This document shows, piece by piece, positions 19,017 through 26,300 of a DNA stretch of 64,000 nucleotides. This DNA is from an uncultured Rhodospirillaceae bacterium (lineage in GTDB: Bacteria > Pseudomonadota > Alphaproteobacteria > Reyranellales > Reyranellaceae): assembly GCA_945952105.1 (NCBI GenBank), contig CAMFGZ010000013.1, positions 1-64,000 on the forward strand. Direction: 5' to 3'. Under the pieces are notes generated by a model. It made no database searches. It was not told where the DNA came from and worked only from the letters and a program-made list of their open reading frames with translations. Position numbers and translations under genes: made by a program. The stretch's first letter is position 1, and the number at the start of each line of letters is the position of its first letter.

Positions 19017-19598
19017 ATGGCAAGAGCGGCCAACAGGGCAGCGATGCAGGAGCGCATCCTCGATACGGCGGACCGGCTGTTCTATGGCCAGGGCATCCGC
19101 GCCATCGGCGTCGACACGATCGCGGCCGAAATCGGCATCAGCAAACGCACGCTCTACAATTACTTCCCGTCGAAGGACGACCTGATCGTCGCCTACCTGT
19201 CGCGCCGGCTGCGGCCCGCGCCGTCGTCGGACCGGCCGCCGCTGGAGCAGATCCTGGGCGCCTTCGACCGGCTGGAACGCACCATCGCGACCGGCGTGTT
19301 CCGCGGCTGTCCTTTCGTTAACGCAGTGGCCGAACTCAAGGAGCCGGCCCATGCCGCCAACAAGATCGCGCTCGCGTTCAAGGAACAGCGGCGGACGTGG
19401 TTCGAGGATTTGCTGGAAAGGCTGAGGGTCAGGAACGCCGGATCGCTCTCGATGCAGCTTCAGATCCTGATCGACGGCGCGATCGCCGCCGCCATCGTGC
19501 GGGGCGATCCGAAGGTCGCGGCCGCCGCGCGTGAAGCAGCTTCGGTGCTGCTGAAGGCGGCCGCCGTCAGCGGGCCGCGGCGGAAACCCAGCGGGTGA
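19017..19598 (+). CDS. TetR/AcrR-family transcriptional regulator
   Basis: This 193-residue repressor has the family HTH at residues about 10-55 (ILDTADRLFYGQGIRAIGVD, then AAEIGISKRTLYNYFPSKDD). The C-terminal ligand-binding part contains FRGCPFVNAVAEL, seen in the YxaF/LmrA-like group. The start at 19017 gives the standard short N-terminal arm; codons upstream belong to the shadow of the MFS gene. It is divergent from the MFS transporter, with an operator between them, so it probably represses that exporter and itself until an inducer binds. Its 3' end overlaps a small gene on the opposite strand by 32 bases. Confidence 0.9.
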   Translation: MARAANRAAMQERILDTADRLFYGQGIRAIGVDTIAAEIGISKRTLYNYFPSKDDLIVAYLSRRLRPAPSSDRPPLEQILGAFDRLERTIATGVFRGCPFVNAVAELKEPAHAANKIALAFKEQRRTWFEDLLERLRVRNAGSLSMQLQILIDGAIAAAIVRGDPKVAAAAREAASVLLKAAAVSGPRRKPSG

Positions 19599-19698
19599 AG
19601 TCGCGGATCAGGCCGGCCACGACAGCGCCGCGCAGGCGAAGGGCGCGCGCTTCGAGTTCGCGGCGTTCGGCGATGGTGGGATAGGGGACGGTGAACAT
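19567..19698 (-). CDS. Small conserved-type protein, 43 aa
   Basis: A 44-codon frame (43 residues plus TGA) starts at 19698 after an excellent GGAGG at an 8-base spacing. The peptide begins MFTVPYPTIAERRELEARAL and ends FTRWVSAAAR. The pattern of an N-terminal aromatic/proline stretch, then LEARA..LR and an RW near the end resembles small alphaproteobacterial proteins of the RSP_7527 or DUF1127-like sort, some of which bind RNA. I cannot assign a family with certainty. It overlaps the end of the TetR gene and is divergent from a LysR gene, which may regulate it. Confidence 0.65.
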   Translation of the reverse strand: MFTVPYPTIAERRELEARALRLRGAVVAGLIRDFTRWVSAAAR

Positions 19699-19801
19699 GC
19701 GAAGGACCTCCAAGGGTTGAAAGGAACCTAATTCCGTTCTTCTCGGCGGTTAATACGGAGTGTATGACGAACACTCATGAATATAATTCATTAATGGCGC
19801 A

Positions 19802-20740
19802 ATGATCGATCATGCGAGCGAAATGGCGGCCTTCGTGCGGGTCGTTGATTCCAAAGGATTTTCCGCCGCCGCACCGGGCCTGGGGCTGACCCCGTCGGCG
19901 GTCAGCAAGCTCGTCACCCGGCTGGAAACCCGGCTCGGCGTGCGGCTGCTGCAGCGCACGACGCGGGCCCTCCACCTCACCGAGGAGGGCGAGGCCTTTT
20001 ATTCGACGGCGCGGCGCATCGTGGGCGAGATCGAGACCCTGGAGAACCAGATCAGCGGCCAGAGCGGCACGCCGCACGGGCTGCTCAAAGTCACGACGTC
20101 GTTGGCTTTCTCGACCCATCAGCTCGCGCCGGTAATCGCCGAGTTCCTCGAACGCCATCCGCTGCTGCAGCTCGAGCTGATGCCGACCGATCGGGTCGTC
20201 GACATGATCGAGGAAGGCGTCGACATCGCGATCCGCATCGGCCGGCTCGCCGATACCAGCTTCATGGCGCGCAAGATCGGCGAGGATGTCCGGCTGGTCT
20301 GCGCCTCGCCCGCCTATCTTGCGAGACGACGGACGCCCCAGCGTCCGGAGGAGCTGACCCGGCACAACTGCATCGTCTCGCGCGACCGCACCTATCTCAA
20401 CCGCTGGCCCTTCCGCATCGACGGCGAGATCCGGGAGATCGAGGTCGGCGGGCGCGTCGCCGTCACCGAGGGCGAGGCGCAGATGCGGCTGGCGCTGCAG
20501 GGGCTGGGCATCGTACGGCTCACGCGCCTCACCGTCGCCACGGCGATCAAGAACGGCGAGCTGGTCTCGCTGCTCGAGGAATTCCGCGCCGAGCAGCCCA
20601 TCCCGATCCACGCCGTCTATCCGCATCGCCGCCACCTGGCGCCGAAGGTGACGGCCTTCATCGACTTCATCGTCGAGAAGTTCTCGCCGCCGCCGTGGGA
20701 GGTGCTAGGGTCGGCCCCAAGCAAGGATGCCAAACCATAG
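19802..20740 (+). CDS. LysR-family transcriptional regulator
   Basis: This 312-residue regulator has the N-terminal winged HTH (residues about 8-65; FSAAAPGLGLTPSAVSKLVT) and the C-terminal periplasmic-binding-fold effector domain (from about 95). The short LKVTTSLAFSTHQLAPVIAEF opening of that domain is characteristic of the DsdC/PA0477-like branch, often active on small-molecule stress or aromatic inducers. An alternative ATG at codon 8 (19823) would also fit. It is divergent from the 43-aa gene and followed 10 bases later by an uncharacterised gene, so either may be its target. The effector is unknown. Confidence 0.9.
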   Translation: MIDHASEMAAFVRVVDSKGFSAAAPGLGLTPSAVSKLVTRLETRLGVRLLQRTTRALHLTEEGEAFYSTARRIVGEIETLENQISGQSGTPHGLLKVTTSLAFSTHQLAPVIAEFLERHPLLQLELMPTDRVVDMIEEGVDIAIRIGRLADTSFMARKIGEDVRLVCASPAYLARRRTPQRPEELTRHNCIVSRDRTYLNRWPFRIDGEIREIEVGGRVAVTEGEAQMRLALQGLGIVRLTRLTVATAIKNGELVSLLEEFRAEQPIPIHAVYPHRRHLAPKVTAFIDFIVEKFSPPPWEVLGSAPSKDAKP

Positions 20741-20750
20741 GGGAGGAACG

Positions 20751-21125
20751 ATGAACGCCGAGACCGATCTTTTCGTGCAGGCCTTCTGGGTCAAGTGCCG
20801 GGACGTCATTCGCCCCGAGCTGGACGAAACCGTCGATGCGCTGCGCAGCGCCGGCCATGAGGCCAACATCTCCACCCAGGAATTCTCTCCCGACCAGAAA
20901 GACCTTCCCGCAGGGTCGCCGGAACTGGTCCTCACCATTCATCCGGCCGGCTCGGCCTCGACGTCGCCGAATCGCCGCGAGCTTCGCTATCGCGGCGACG
21001 TGCCGTCGCGCGAGATCGAGGTCACGGCCACCGGCTGCAAGACGGCGCGCTCCGATCTCTCGCTCGTCACCGACGCCAGCGTGAAGAACGACATCGCGCT
21101 CTGCTTCGGCTCGCTGCTCAAGTAA
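20751..21125 (+). CDS. Hypothetical protein, 124 aa
   Basis: No family was recognised. The start at 20751 follows GGAGGAACG closely, so translation is well supported. The protein is soluble, without signal or membrane segments, and shows alternating acidic and basic segments (FVQAFWVKCRDVIRPELDE, RRELRYRGDVPSREIEVTAT) consistent with a compact alpha/beta domain. It is the first of three closely spaced same-strand genes, followed by an NTF2-like protein and an enoyl-CoA hydratase-like enzyme, which suggests a small catabolic operon downstream of the LysR gene. Confidence 0.6.
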   Translation: MNAETDLFVQAFWVKCRDVIRPELDETVDALRSAGHEANISTQEFSPDQKDLPAGSPELVLTIHPAGSASTSPNRRELRYRGDVPSREIEVTATGCKTARSDLSLVTDASVKNDIALCFGSLLK

Positions 21126-21141
21126 ACCCAGGAGTGACCCC

Positions 21142-21510
21142 ATGGCCGACGCCATCGACGACCTGTTCCGCCGCTTCGGCAAAGCCTTCAACAAAGCCGA
21201 TGTCGACGCGATCGCCGACTGCGTGACCGACGACTTCGAATGGCGCCTCAATACCGGCGGGTCGCCGACCGGTCGCGTTCTCAAGGGCAAGGAAGCCCTG
21301 CGCGCCCACTTCGCCGACAAGAGCACGGCGCATCGCGAGGTCCGTTTCTCCGAAGCGAGCATCCACCGCGCCGGCGACAAACTGTTCGGCACCTTCCGCG
21401 CCACCGGCATCGACCATACCGGCAAGCCGTTCGATCGCTACGGCATCGACCTCTACGAAGTGAAGGACGGCAAGATCGCCCTCAAGGACAGCTACATGAA
21501 GGCCGAGTGA
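21142..21510 (+). CDS. NTF2-like / SnoaL-like small protein
   Basis: This 122-residue protein has the cone-shaped NTF2-like fold. The signs are an initial helix (IDDLFRRFGKAFNKADVD), the loop ADCVTDDFEWRLN, the helix LKGKEALRAHFADK, and late strands ending YGIDLYEVKDGKIALKDSY, where the aspartate-rich D.YEVKDGKI segment is highly typical. Members include SnoaL-type cyclases, ketosteroid isomerases and lumazine-binding-like proteins, so the reaction is open. AGGAG sits before the start. It is 5 bases upstream of the enoyl-CoA hydratase-like gene. Confidence 0.8.
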   Translation: MADAIDDLFRRFGKAFNKADVDAIADCVTDDFEWRLNTGGSPTGRVLKGKEALRAHFADKSTAHREVRFSEASIHRAGDKLFGTFRATGIDHTGKPFDRYGIDLYEVKDGKIALKDSYMKAE

Positions 21511-21515
21511 TCTCG

Positions 21516-22307
21516 ATGCCGAACGATACCGTCCTCTGGGAGATCGACCGCCGCGGCGTGGCCACCGTCACGCTGAACCGGCCCAAGGTGAACAACGCCT
21601 ACAACGGCGATCTCATCCAGGGCCTGCACGACGCCATGGATTCGCTGGGTGGCGAGAGCAACCTGCGCATCGTCGTGCTGCGCGGCAACGGCAAGCACTT
21701 CCAGGCCGGCGCCGATCTGTCGTGGATCACCGCCGTCGCCAAGCAGTCGCCAGCCGAGAACGAGAAGGTCAGCCGCCTCACCGCCGAGGCCGTGAAGCGG
21801 CTGGACACCTGTCCGGTCCCGACGCTCGCGTTGATCCAGGGCGGCTGCTTCGGCGGCGGCACCGGTATCGCCGCGGCCTGCGACGTCGTCGTGGCGCAGG
21901 AGGACGCGCTCTTCTCCATCAGCGAGACGCGCTGGGGCCTGATGGCGGGCATCATCCTGCCGCAGCTCTGCCAGGCGATCGGCCTGCGCCAGACGCGGCG
22001 CTACGCGCTGACCGGCGAACGCTTCGGCGCCCACGACGCACGCCGCCTCGGCCTGGTGCACGAAGTCTGCCCGGTCGGTGGCCTGGCCGAAGCCGGCGAG
22101 AAGATCGTCGAGGCCGTGCTGATGAACGCGCCGCGCGCGACCACGGCGACCAAACTGCGCTCGCTCGCCTCGGCCCGTGCCTTCGTCGACGACGGCGAGC
22201 TGCGCGACCTGATCGACGAACACGCCCGCACCCGCCAGCAGGACGAAGCCACCGAAGGCCTCGCCAGCTTCCGCGAGAAGCGCAAGCCGGCCTGGTATCA
22301 GGGGTAG
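21516..22307 (+). CDS. Enoyl-CoA hydratase/isomerase family protein
   Basis: This 263-residue crotonase-fold enzyme has the N-terminal VATVTLNRPKVNNAYNGDLI, the first oxyanion-hole segment KHFQAGADLSW, the second GGCFGGGTGIAAACD, and ISETRWGLMAG with the catalytic-type glutamate. This points to hydration of enoyl-CoA, as in short-chain or methylglutaconyl-type hydratases in leucine or fatty-acid breakdown. The exact substrate cannot be read. The start at 21516 comes 5 bases after the NTF2-like gene, so the two are co-translated. It is followed by a repeat-rich stretch, which may end the transcript. Confidence 0.9.
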   Translation: MPNDTVLWEIDRRGVATVTLNRPKVNNAYNGDLIQGLHDAMDSLGGESNLRIVVLRGNGKHFQAGADLSWITAVAKQSPAENEKVSRLTAEAVKRLDTCPVPTLALIQGGCFGGGTGIAAACDVVVAQEDALFSISETRWGLMAGIILPQLCQAIGLRQTRRYALTGERFGAHDARRLGLVHEVCPVGGLAEAGEKIVEAVLMNAPRATTATKLRSLASARAFVDDGELRDLIDEHARTRQQDEATEGLASFREKRKPAWYQG

Positions 22308-22312
22308 GTTTC

Positions 22313-22488
22313 CGTCGTCTCGACCGAAGCCTCGCGAAGCGAGGCGTAGCAGAGAGACAACGGGTTTGGTTCCTCGTCATCGCAGACGGGTTAACCTCCG
22401 CCCTGGGCGCAGCGGAGGACCTCACGCCCGCAATGCGGGGAGTCCTTTGCTCACTCCGTCAGGTCCTTCGCTTGCGCTCGGGACGACA
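22313..22488. repeat. Composite dispersed-repeat region
   Basis: Two elements lie here. From 22313 to about 22372 there is a GTCTCGACCGAAGC...GAGAGAC element; CGTCGTCTCGACCG (22313-22326) recurs as an exact complement at 31381-31394. It contains a 7-bp hairpin GCCTCGC-GAA-GCGAGGC (22329-22345). Then 22461-22488 is a degenerate copy of the arm found near ku (AGGTCC.TCGC...GGACGACA), with a looser partner near 22405-22425. The stretch holds no gene. It may end transcription between the convergent hydratase and C45 genes. Confidence 0.55.
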
Positions 22489-22496
22489 GGTTCTGC

Positions 22497-23633
22497 CTAC
22501 TCCGCCGCCTGCTTCTGCGCGAGGCTGTCGGGCGTCAGCGTATAGGTCGTGAACTGGCGGTTGAGCGCCGGCATCGGGCAGGCTTCGAGATGGCCCTCGG
22601 CGGGGCGCATCAGGATCATCGCCGTGGTGGCCGTCGAGACGCCGCGCGAGTTCAGGCGGGGCGGGCGGCACACCGAATGCGGCGTGCCCCAGTCGTCGAA
22701 GAAGGCCTGGCGGAAATCCTCCAGGGTGAGCTTGCCGCGCTTCGGGGAAAGTTGGTCGCGCACGCGCTTGTCGCGATAGATGGAGTCCGGGGTCTCGGCG
22801 AGGCCGGTGTCCTTCACCTTGGCGCGCGCCGAATCGGCGATCCAGTGATTGGCGTGGACATAGAGGCCGCGGTCGGGCGCGATCCAGAAGGTCTCGTCGG
22901 GCGCACACTCGAAGCCGAAGGCCTCGCCACCGCAGTGGCTGACCGCCATGTGGTTCGAGCCGGGCTTGGGCGTCGACACGATGGTCTGCACCGCATTGGC
23001 GAGATGGGCGGCCTCCAGCACCTTGCGGCGGATGAAGGGCAGCGGCACGCCGGGGCCGCGCTGGTAGTCGCGCTCGCATTCCAGCGCGTTGGCGGTGAGG
23101 CCGATGCCGGCCGAGTTGAGGCCTGAGCGTGCGAGCCCGCCCGCTTCGGTGAAGGTCAGGATGTCGGGCCCGTCGTCGCGGCGGATGCGCAGCACCACGC
23201 CGTTTTCGGCGCATTCCGACCGCCAGTCCCAGTTCTGGCCGTGCAGCAGCAAGCCGTCGGCGCTGGCCTCGGGCAGCGCGAGGGCCGCGGTGCAGCCGTC
23301 GGGGAAATGCTTGGCCGCCTGCTGCTTGCGCGCCGCCACCACCATCTCGGTGCGGGCGTTCATCAGCACGACGGCGGCGAAGGGCTCGTTGGCGCCTTCG
23401 GCGATGCCGCGCATCTCCTCGACATAGGCCGGATCGAACTTCTCGATCAGCGGCACCATCGCCTCGGCGCGGCGCTCCAGTTCCTTCCAGTCGACGCCCG
23501 ACTTGAGCAGCGACTCGGCGTACATCCTGGCGCCACGCTTCAGGCGATCCGCGGCCGCCTGGCCGTGGATCCGACCCCGCTCCCGGGGACCGCCGGACAG
23601 ATCGATCAGCGGGAAGGGAGCGTAGTCGGTCAT
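22497..23633 (-). CDS. C45-family peptidase / acyltransferase-like Ntn hydrolase
   Basis: This 378-residue protein matches the acyl-CoA:6-aminopenicillanate acyltransferase-like (peptidase C45) family of N-terminal nucleophile hydrolases. These self-cleave before a cysteine and then hydrolyse or transfer small amides. The expected nucleophile is Cys114 in DGCTAALAL, and LLLHGQNWDWR and GLTANALECE are family signatures. It has no signal peptide, so it is cytosolic. It lies 25 bases after the ThDP decarboxylase subunits in an apparent operon, so the pathway may join amide cleavage with 2-oxo-acid decarboxylation. Substrate unknown. Confidence 0.82.
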   Translation of the reverse strand: MTDYAPFPLIDLSGGPRERGRIHGQAAADRLKRGARMYAESLLKSGVDWKELERRAEAMVPLIEKFDPAYVEEMRGIAEGANEPFAAVVLMNARTEMVVAARKQQAAKHFPDGCTAALALPEASADGLLLHGQNWDWRSECAENGVVLRIRRDDGPDILTFTEAGGLARSGLNSAGIGLTANALECERDYQRGPGVPLPFIRRKVLEAAHLANAVQTIVSTPKPGSNHMAVSHCGGEAFGFECAPDETFWIAPDRGLYVHANHWIADSARAKVKDTGLAETPDSIYRDKRVRDQLSPKRGKLTLEDFRQAFFDDWGTPHSVCRPPRLNSRGVSTATTAMILMRPAEGHLEACPMPALNRQFTTYTLTPDSLAQKQAAE

Positions 23634-23658
23634 GGCAGCCTCTTAGGAATGGCCCAGC

Positions 23659-24285
23659 TTAGGGATGTCCCAGCAGGGCCTGGCGGAAACGGTCCTTGAG
23701 ATGCGCGCCGTCCTGCGGCGGCATCACGAACTCCAGCTTCTCTACCATGACCTTCACGAGCCGGAACACCGGACCCTTCTTGGTACGGACGTCCTTCACC
23801 AGCTCTGCGACCTCGCTCGACTCGCGCACCGTCGTGGCATCCGTGATGCCACAGCCGCGCGCGATCATGGCGAGGTCGGTGCCGGCGCCGGATTCGGTCG
23901 GGCCGTTGTTGCGCGGGCTGGTGTGCGTGGCCTGGTTGCCGGTCTCGCCGAACTTCTCGTTGTCGAGCACCACGATCGCCAGGTTCTCCGGCATCTGCGT
24001 CGCCACGGTGGCGAGCGAGCCCAGGCTCATCAGCATGTCGCCGTCGCCGGTGATCACCAGCACGCGCTTCGTGGGCTGCGCCATGGCGAGGCCGAGGCCC
24101 ATGCCGACCGGCGCGCCCATCGAGCCCCAGAGCGGCATGTTGAGCGGACGGTCGCCGGCGGCGGTGATGTCCCAGTTCGACGAGCCGAGGCCCGCGATGA
24201 CCAGCAGGTCGTCGCCGGCATTCTCGAGGAGCTGCTTGACCAGCGGGCGGCGCTGCAGCGTGGCGCCTGACTTGTTGGGGCTCAT
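23659..24285 (-). CDS. ThDP-dependent decarboxylase, beta (cofactor-binding) subunit
   Basis: This 208-residue protein is the C-terminal (PP) half of a ThDP enzyme, resembling sulfopyruvate decarboxylase ComE and phosphonopyruvate decarboxylase. The ThDP/Mg motif is present as GDGD (residues 80-83) through LDNEK (Asn109). SSNWDITAAGD and PLWGSMGAPVGMGLGLA are also family features. The ATG at 24285 follows the alpha-subunit stop by one base, so the subunits are co-translated. By family it should decarboxylate a 2-oxo acid with an anionic 3-substituent. No phosphonate or sulfonate genes lie nearby, so the substrate is open. Confidence 0.85.
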   Translation of the reverse strand: MSPNKSGATLQRRPLVKQLLENAGDDLLVIAGLGSSNWDITAAGDRPLNMPLWGSMGAPVGMGLGLAMAQPTKRVLVITGDGDMLMSLGSLATVATQMPENLAIVVLDNEKFGETGNQATHTSPRNNGPTESGAGTDLAMIARGCGITDATTVRESSEVAELVKDVRTKKGPVFRLVKVMVEKLEFVMPPQDGAHLKDRFRQALLGHP

Positions 24286-24286
24286 C

Positions 24287-24817
24287 CTACTTCTTCCCGA
24301 AATTCTTGATGCCGATCAGCTTCTGGCGCAGCAGCACGGCGACGGCTTGGCCGCCGTTGAAGGCCGAACGCGCGGCGGCGTCGACCGTGGTCTTCACCTC
24401 GTCGGCAGTCTCGACCGAGTAGAGCAGCACGCCCATCGCCTCGAGCACCTTCGGCGTGCCCTGGCCCATCGGATACTGCCAGGAATTGAACTCGCCCCAA
24501 TCGCCGCGCATCGTGATCAGCGTCAGGAACGGGAAACGCAGAGTCTTGGGCATGCCCATCAGGTTGATGGTGTTGCCGACGCCCGAGCTCTGCATCAGCA
24601 GCACCGAACGCTGGCCGCCCAGCCACGCGCCGGCGGCGAGCGGAATGCCCTCTTCCTCGGTCGTGAGCGCCAGGGTGCGGATCGAATTCGACTTTTGGCA
24701 GGCCTCGATCAGGCGGCCATGGCCGGCGTCGGGGACGTGATAGACCTGCTTCACGTCATGGTCCTGGAAGACCTCGAAAATCTGGTCTCGCCAGTCAGGC
24801 TTCGTTGCAGCGGTCAT
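24287..24817 (-). CDS. ThDP-dependent decarboxylase, alpha (PYR) subunit
   Basis: This 176-residue protein is the N-terminal (pyrimidine-binding) half of a split ThDP decarboxylase, like ComD. The glutamate that activates the cofactor is in LTTEEEGIPLAAGAWLGG (Glu54-56), and MQSSGVGNTINLMG is the typical following segment. The next gene encodes the matching cofactor half. It is divergent from a LysR-family gene (24915 onward), which probably controls the three-gene operon. The split arrangement resembles archaeal coenzyme M synthesis but also occurs in bacterial enzymes of unknown substrate. Confidence 0.85.
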   Translation of the reverse strand: MTAATKPDWRDQIFEVFQDHDVKQVYHVPDAGHGRLIEACQKSNSIRTLALTTEEEGIPLAAGAWLGGQRSVLLMQSSGVGNTINLMGMPKTLRFPFLTLITMRGDWGEFNSWQYPMGQGTPKVLEAMGVLLYSVETADEVKTTVDAAARSAFNGGQAVAVLLRQKLIGIKNFGKK

Positions 24818-24914
24818 GATTCTCCCAATCCGGATCAGGGTTCGGCCGGGACCTTAGCTATAACGACAGAGAAACTGGACGACCGTTGGGAATGAACAGA
24901 TATAAAGATATTGT

Positions 24915-25868
24915 ATGGCTCACATGGAGCTGTCCCAACTTCGCACCCTGATCCACGTCGCCGACCTTGGCAGTCTGAGCAAGGCGGCCGACCGGATCGG
25001 CATCGCCCAGCCCGCCCTCAGCCGCCAGATCCGGATGCTGGAGGAGGAACTGTCGGTCCGCCTGTTCACCCGCCACGGCCGCGGCATGGTCCTCACCGAG
25101 AAGGGCCGGGAAATCCTCGAACATGCGACCAGGGTCATGGCCGAACTGGAGGAGATCCGGGCCACCGCCTCCGATCTCGACGCGCCGCTGCGCGGCCGGA
25201 TCGCCATCGGCTTTCCGCCCACTGTGGCCGACATCCTTTCGGTGCCCCTGGTCACGACGTTCGGCAAGACCCATCCGCAAGTCGAGCTCCGGCTGGTCGG
25301 TGCCTACACGGGCCATCTGATCGACTGGCTGCATCGCGGCGAGATCGACGTCGCCATCCTCTACGACCCGCAATCCGCCCGGTCGCTGCGCTCGGAGCCG
25401 TTACTGCTCGAGAAGCTGTTCCTGATCGGTCCGGCCGGGTCGGGACTTTCCCCCGAGCACTCGATCCCCTTCGATCACCTCGATGGCCGACGCATCCTGC
25501 TGCCCAGCACGCGCCACGGCTTGAGGACGATCGTCGAGCAATGCGCCCTTGAGGCCGGCATCGCGCTGCAGGTCGCCGTCGAAGCCGATTCCTATGCCAC
25601 CCTGAAGGACCTGGTCCGCCACGGCCATGGCTGGACGATTCTGCCGTTGTCACCGATCCACGAGGACATCGCAGCGGGACGTCTCGCGGCCGCGCCGCTC
25701 ACGAACCCGGAGCCTGTCCGGCAGTTGGTCCTGTCCTATCCCGCCGACCGGCCGGTCTCGCGCCTCACACGCTTTGCCGGTGACACGATCGCCGACATCA
25801 TCGCCGATCAGGTCGAACGGAAAATCTGGCCGGGACAGATGCTCAGTCGCGGGAAGGGTTCGTCGTAG
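24915..25868 (+). CDS. LysR-family regulator (NAC/CynR-like)
   Basis: This 317-residue regulator has the N-terminal HTH (residues about 4-65; ADRIGIAQPALSRQIRMLE) and the effector domain opening with LRGRIAIGFPPTVADIL. It is divergent from the ThDP decarboxylase/C45 operon with about 100 bases between them. The AT-rich patch AGATATAAAGATATTGTAT (24899-24917) abuts the start and may contain its site. Codon 4 (ATG at 24924) is an equally plausible start, giving the common N-terminus MELSQLRTL. It probably activates the decarboxylase operon in response to its substrate. Convergent with hemJ, 6 bases apart. Confidence 0.9.
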   Translation: MAHMELSQLRTLIHVADLGSLSKAADRIGIAQPALSRQIRMLEEELSVRLFTRHGRGMVLTEKGREILEHATRVMAELEEIRATASDLDAPLRGRIAIGFPPTVADILSVPLVTTFGKTHPQVELRLVGAYTGHLIDWLHRGEIDVAILYDPQSARSLRSEPLLLEKLFLIGPAGSGLSPEHSIPFDHLDGRRILLPSTRHGLRTIVEQCALEAGIALQVAVEADSYATLKDLVRHGHGWTILPLSPIHEDIAAGRLAAAPLTNPEPVRQLVLSYPADRPVSRLTRFAGDTIADIIADQVERKIWPGQMLSRGKGSS

Positions 25869-25874
25869 TTCTGG

Positions 25875-26300
25875 TCAGAACGGCTTCAGCACGACCAGGA
25901 AGACGATCGCGATCATCAGCAGGGTCGGGACCTCGTTCCACCAGCGATAATAGTTGGCCGGCCTAACGTTCTGGTCGGCCGCGAACGCCTTGCGCCAGCG
26001 GCCGTACAGGTGGTGCACGACGGTGAGGACGATCACCAGCAGGAACTTCGCGTGCCACCAGCCGGAGTGCCACCATTGGCCTTGCCAGGCGAGCGCGAGA
26101 CCGAAGACCCAGGTCAGGATCATCGCCGGGTTCATGATGCCACGCAGCAGGCGGCGCTCCATCACCTTGAACGTCTCGCTCTGCACCGAGCCCTTCTCGG
26201 CCTCGGCGTGATAGACGAACAGGCGTGGCAGGTAGAGCAGCCCCGCCATCCAGGCGATGACCGAGATGATGTGCAACGCCTTCAGCACTTCATAGAGCAT
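25875..26300 (-). CDS. hemJ: Protoporphyrinogen IX oxidase HemJ
   Basis: HemJ oxidises protoporphyrinogen IX to protoporphyrin IX in the inner membrane, the step before ferrochelatase. This 141-residue protein has about four membrane helices and the conserved histidine in ALHIISVIAWMAGLLYLPR (His10). RRLLRGIMNPAMI and WHAKFLLVIVLTVVHHLYG with NYYRWWNEVPT complete the signature. Its start overlaps the hemH stop (TGATG at 26298-26302), so hemE-hemH-hemJ is one operon covering the last heme steps. Confidence 0.93.
   Translation of the reverse strand: MLYEVLKALHIISVIAWMAGLLYLPRLFVYHAEAEKGSVQSETFKVMERRLLRGIMNPAMILTWVFGLALAWQGQWWHSGWWHAKFLLVIVLTVVHHLYGRWRKAFAADQNVRPANYYRWWNEVPTLLMIAIVFLVVLKPF

Noticed and set aside
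19460..19774. 104-codon minus-strand frame near the TetR end
   Set aside because: A different frame over the 43-aa gene, which has the better ribosome site and protein-like sequence.
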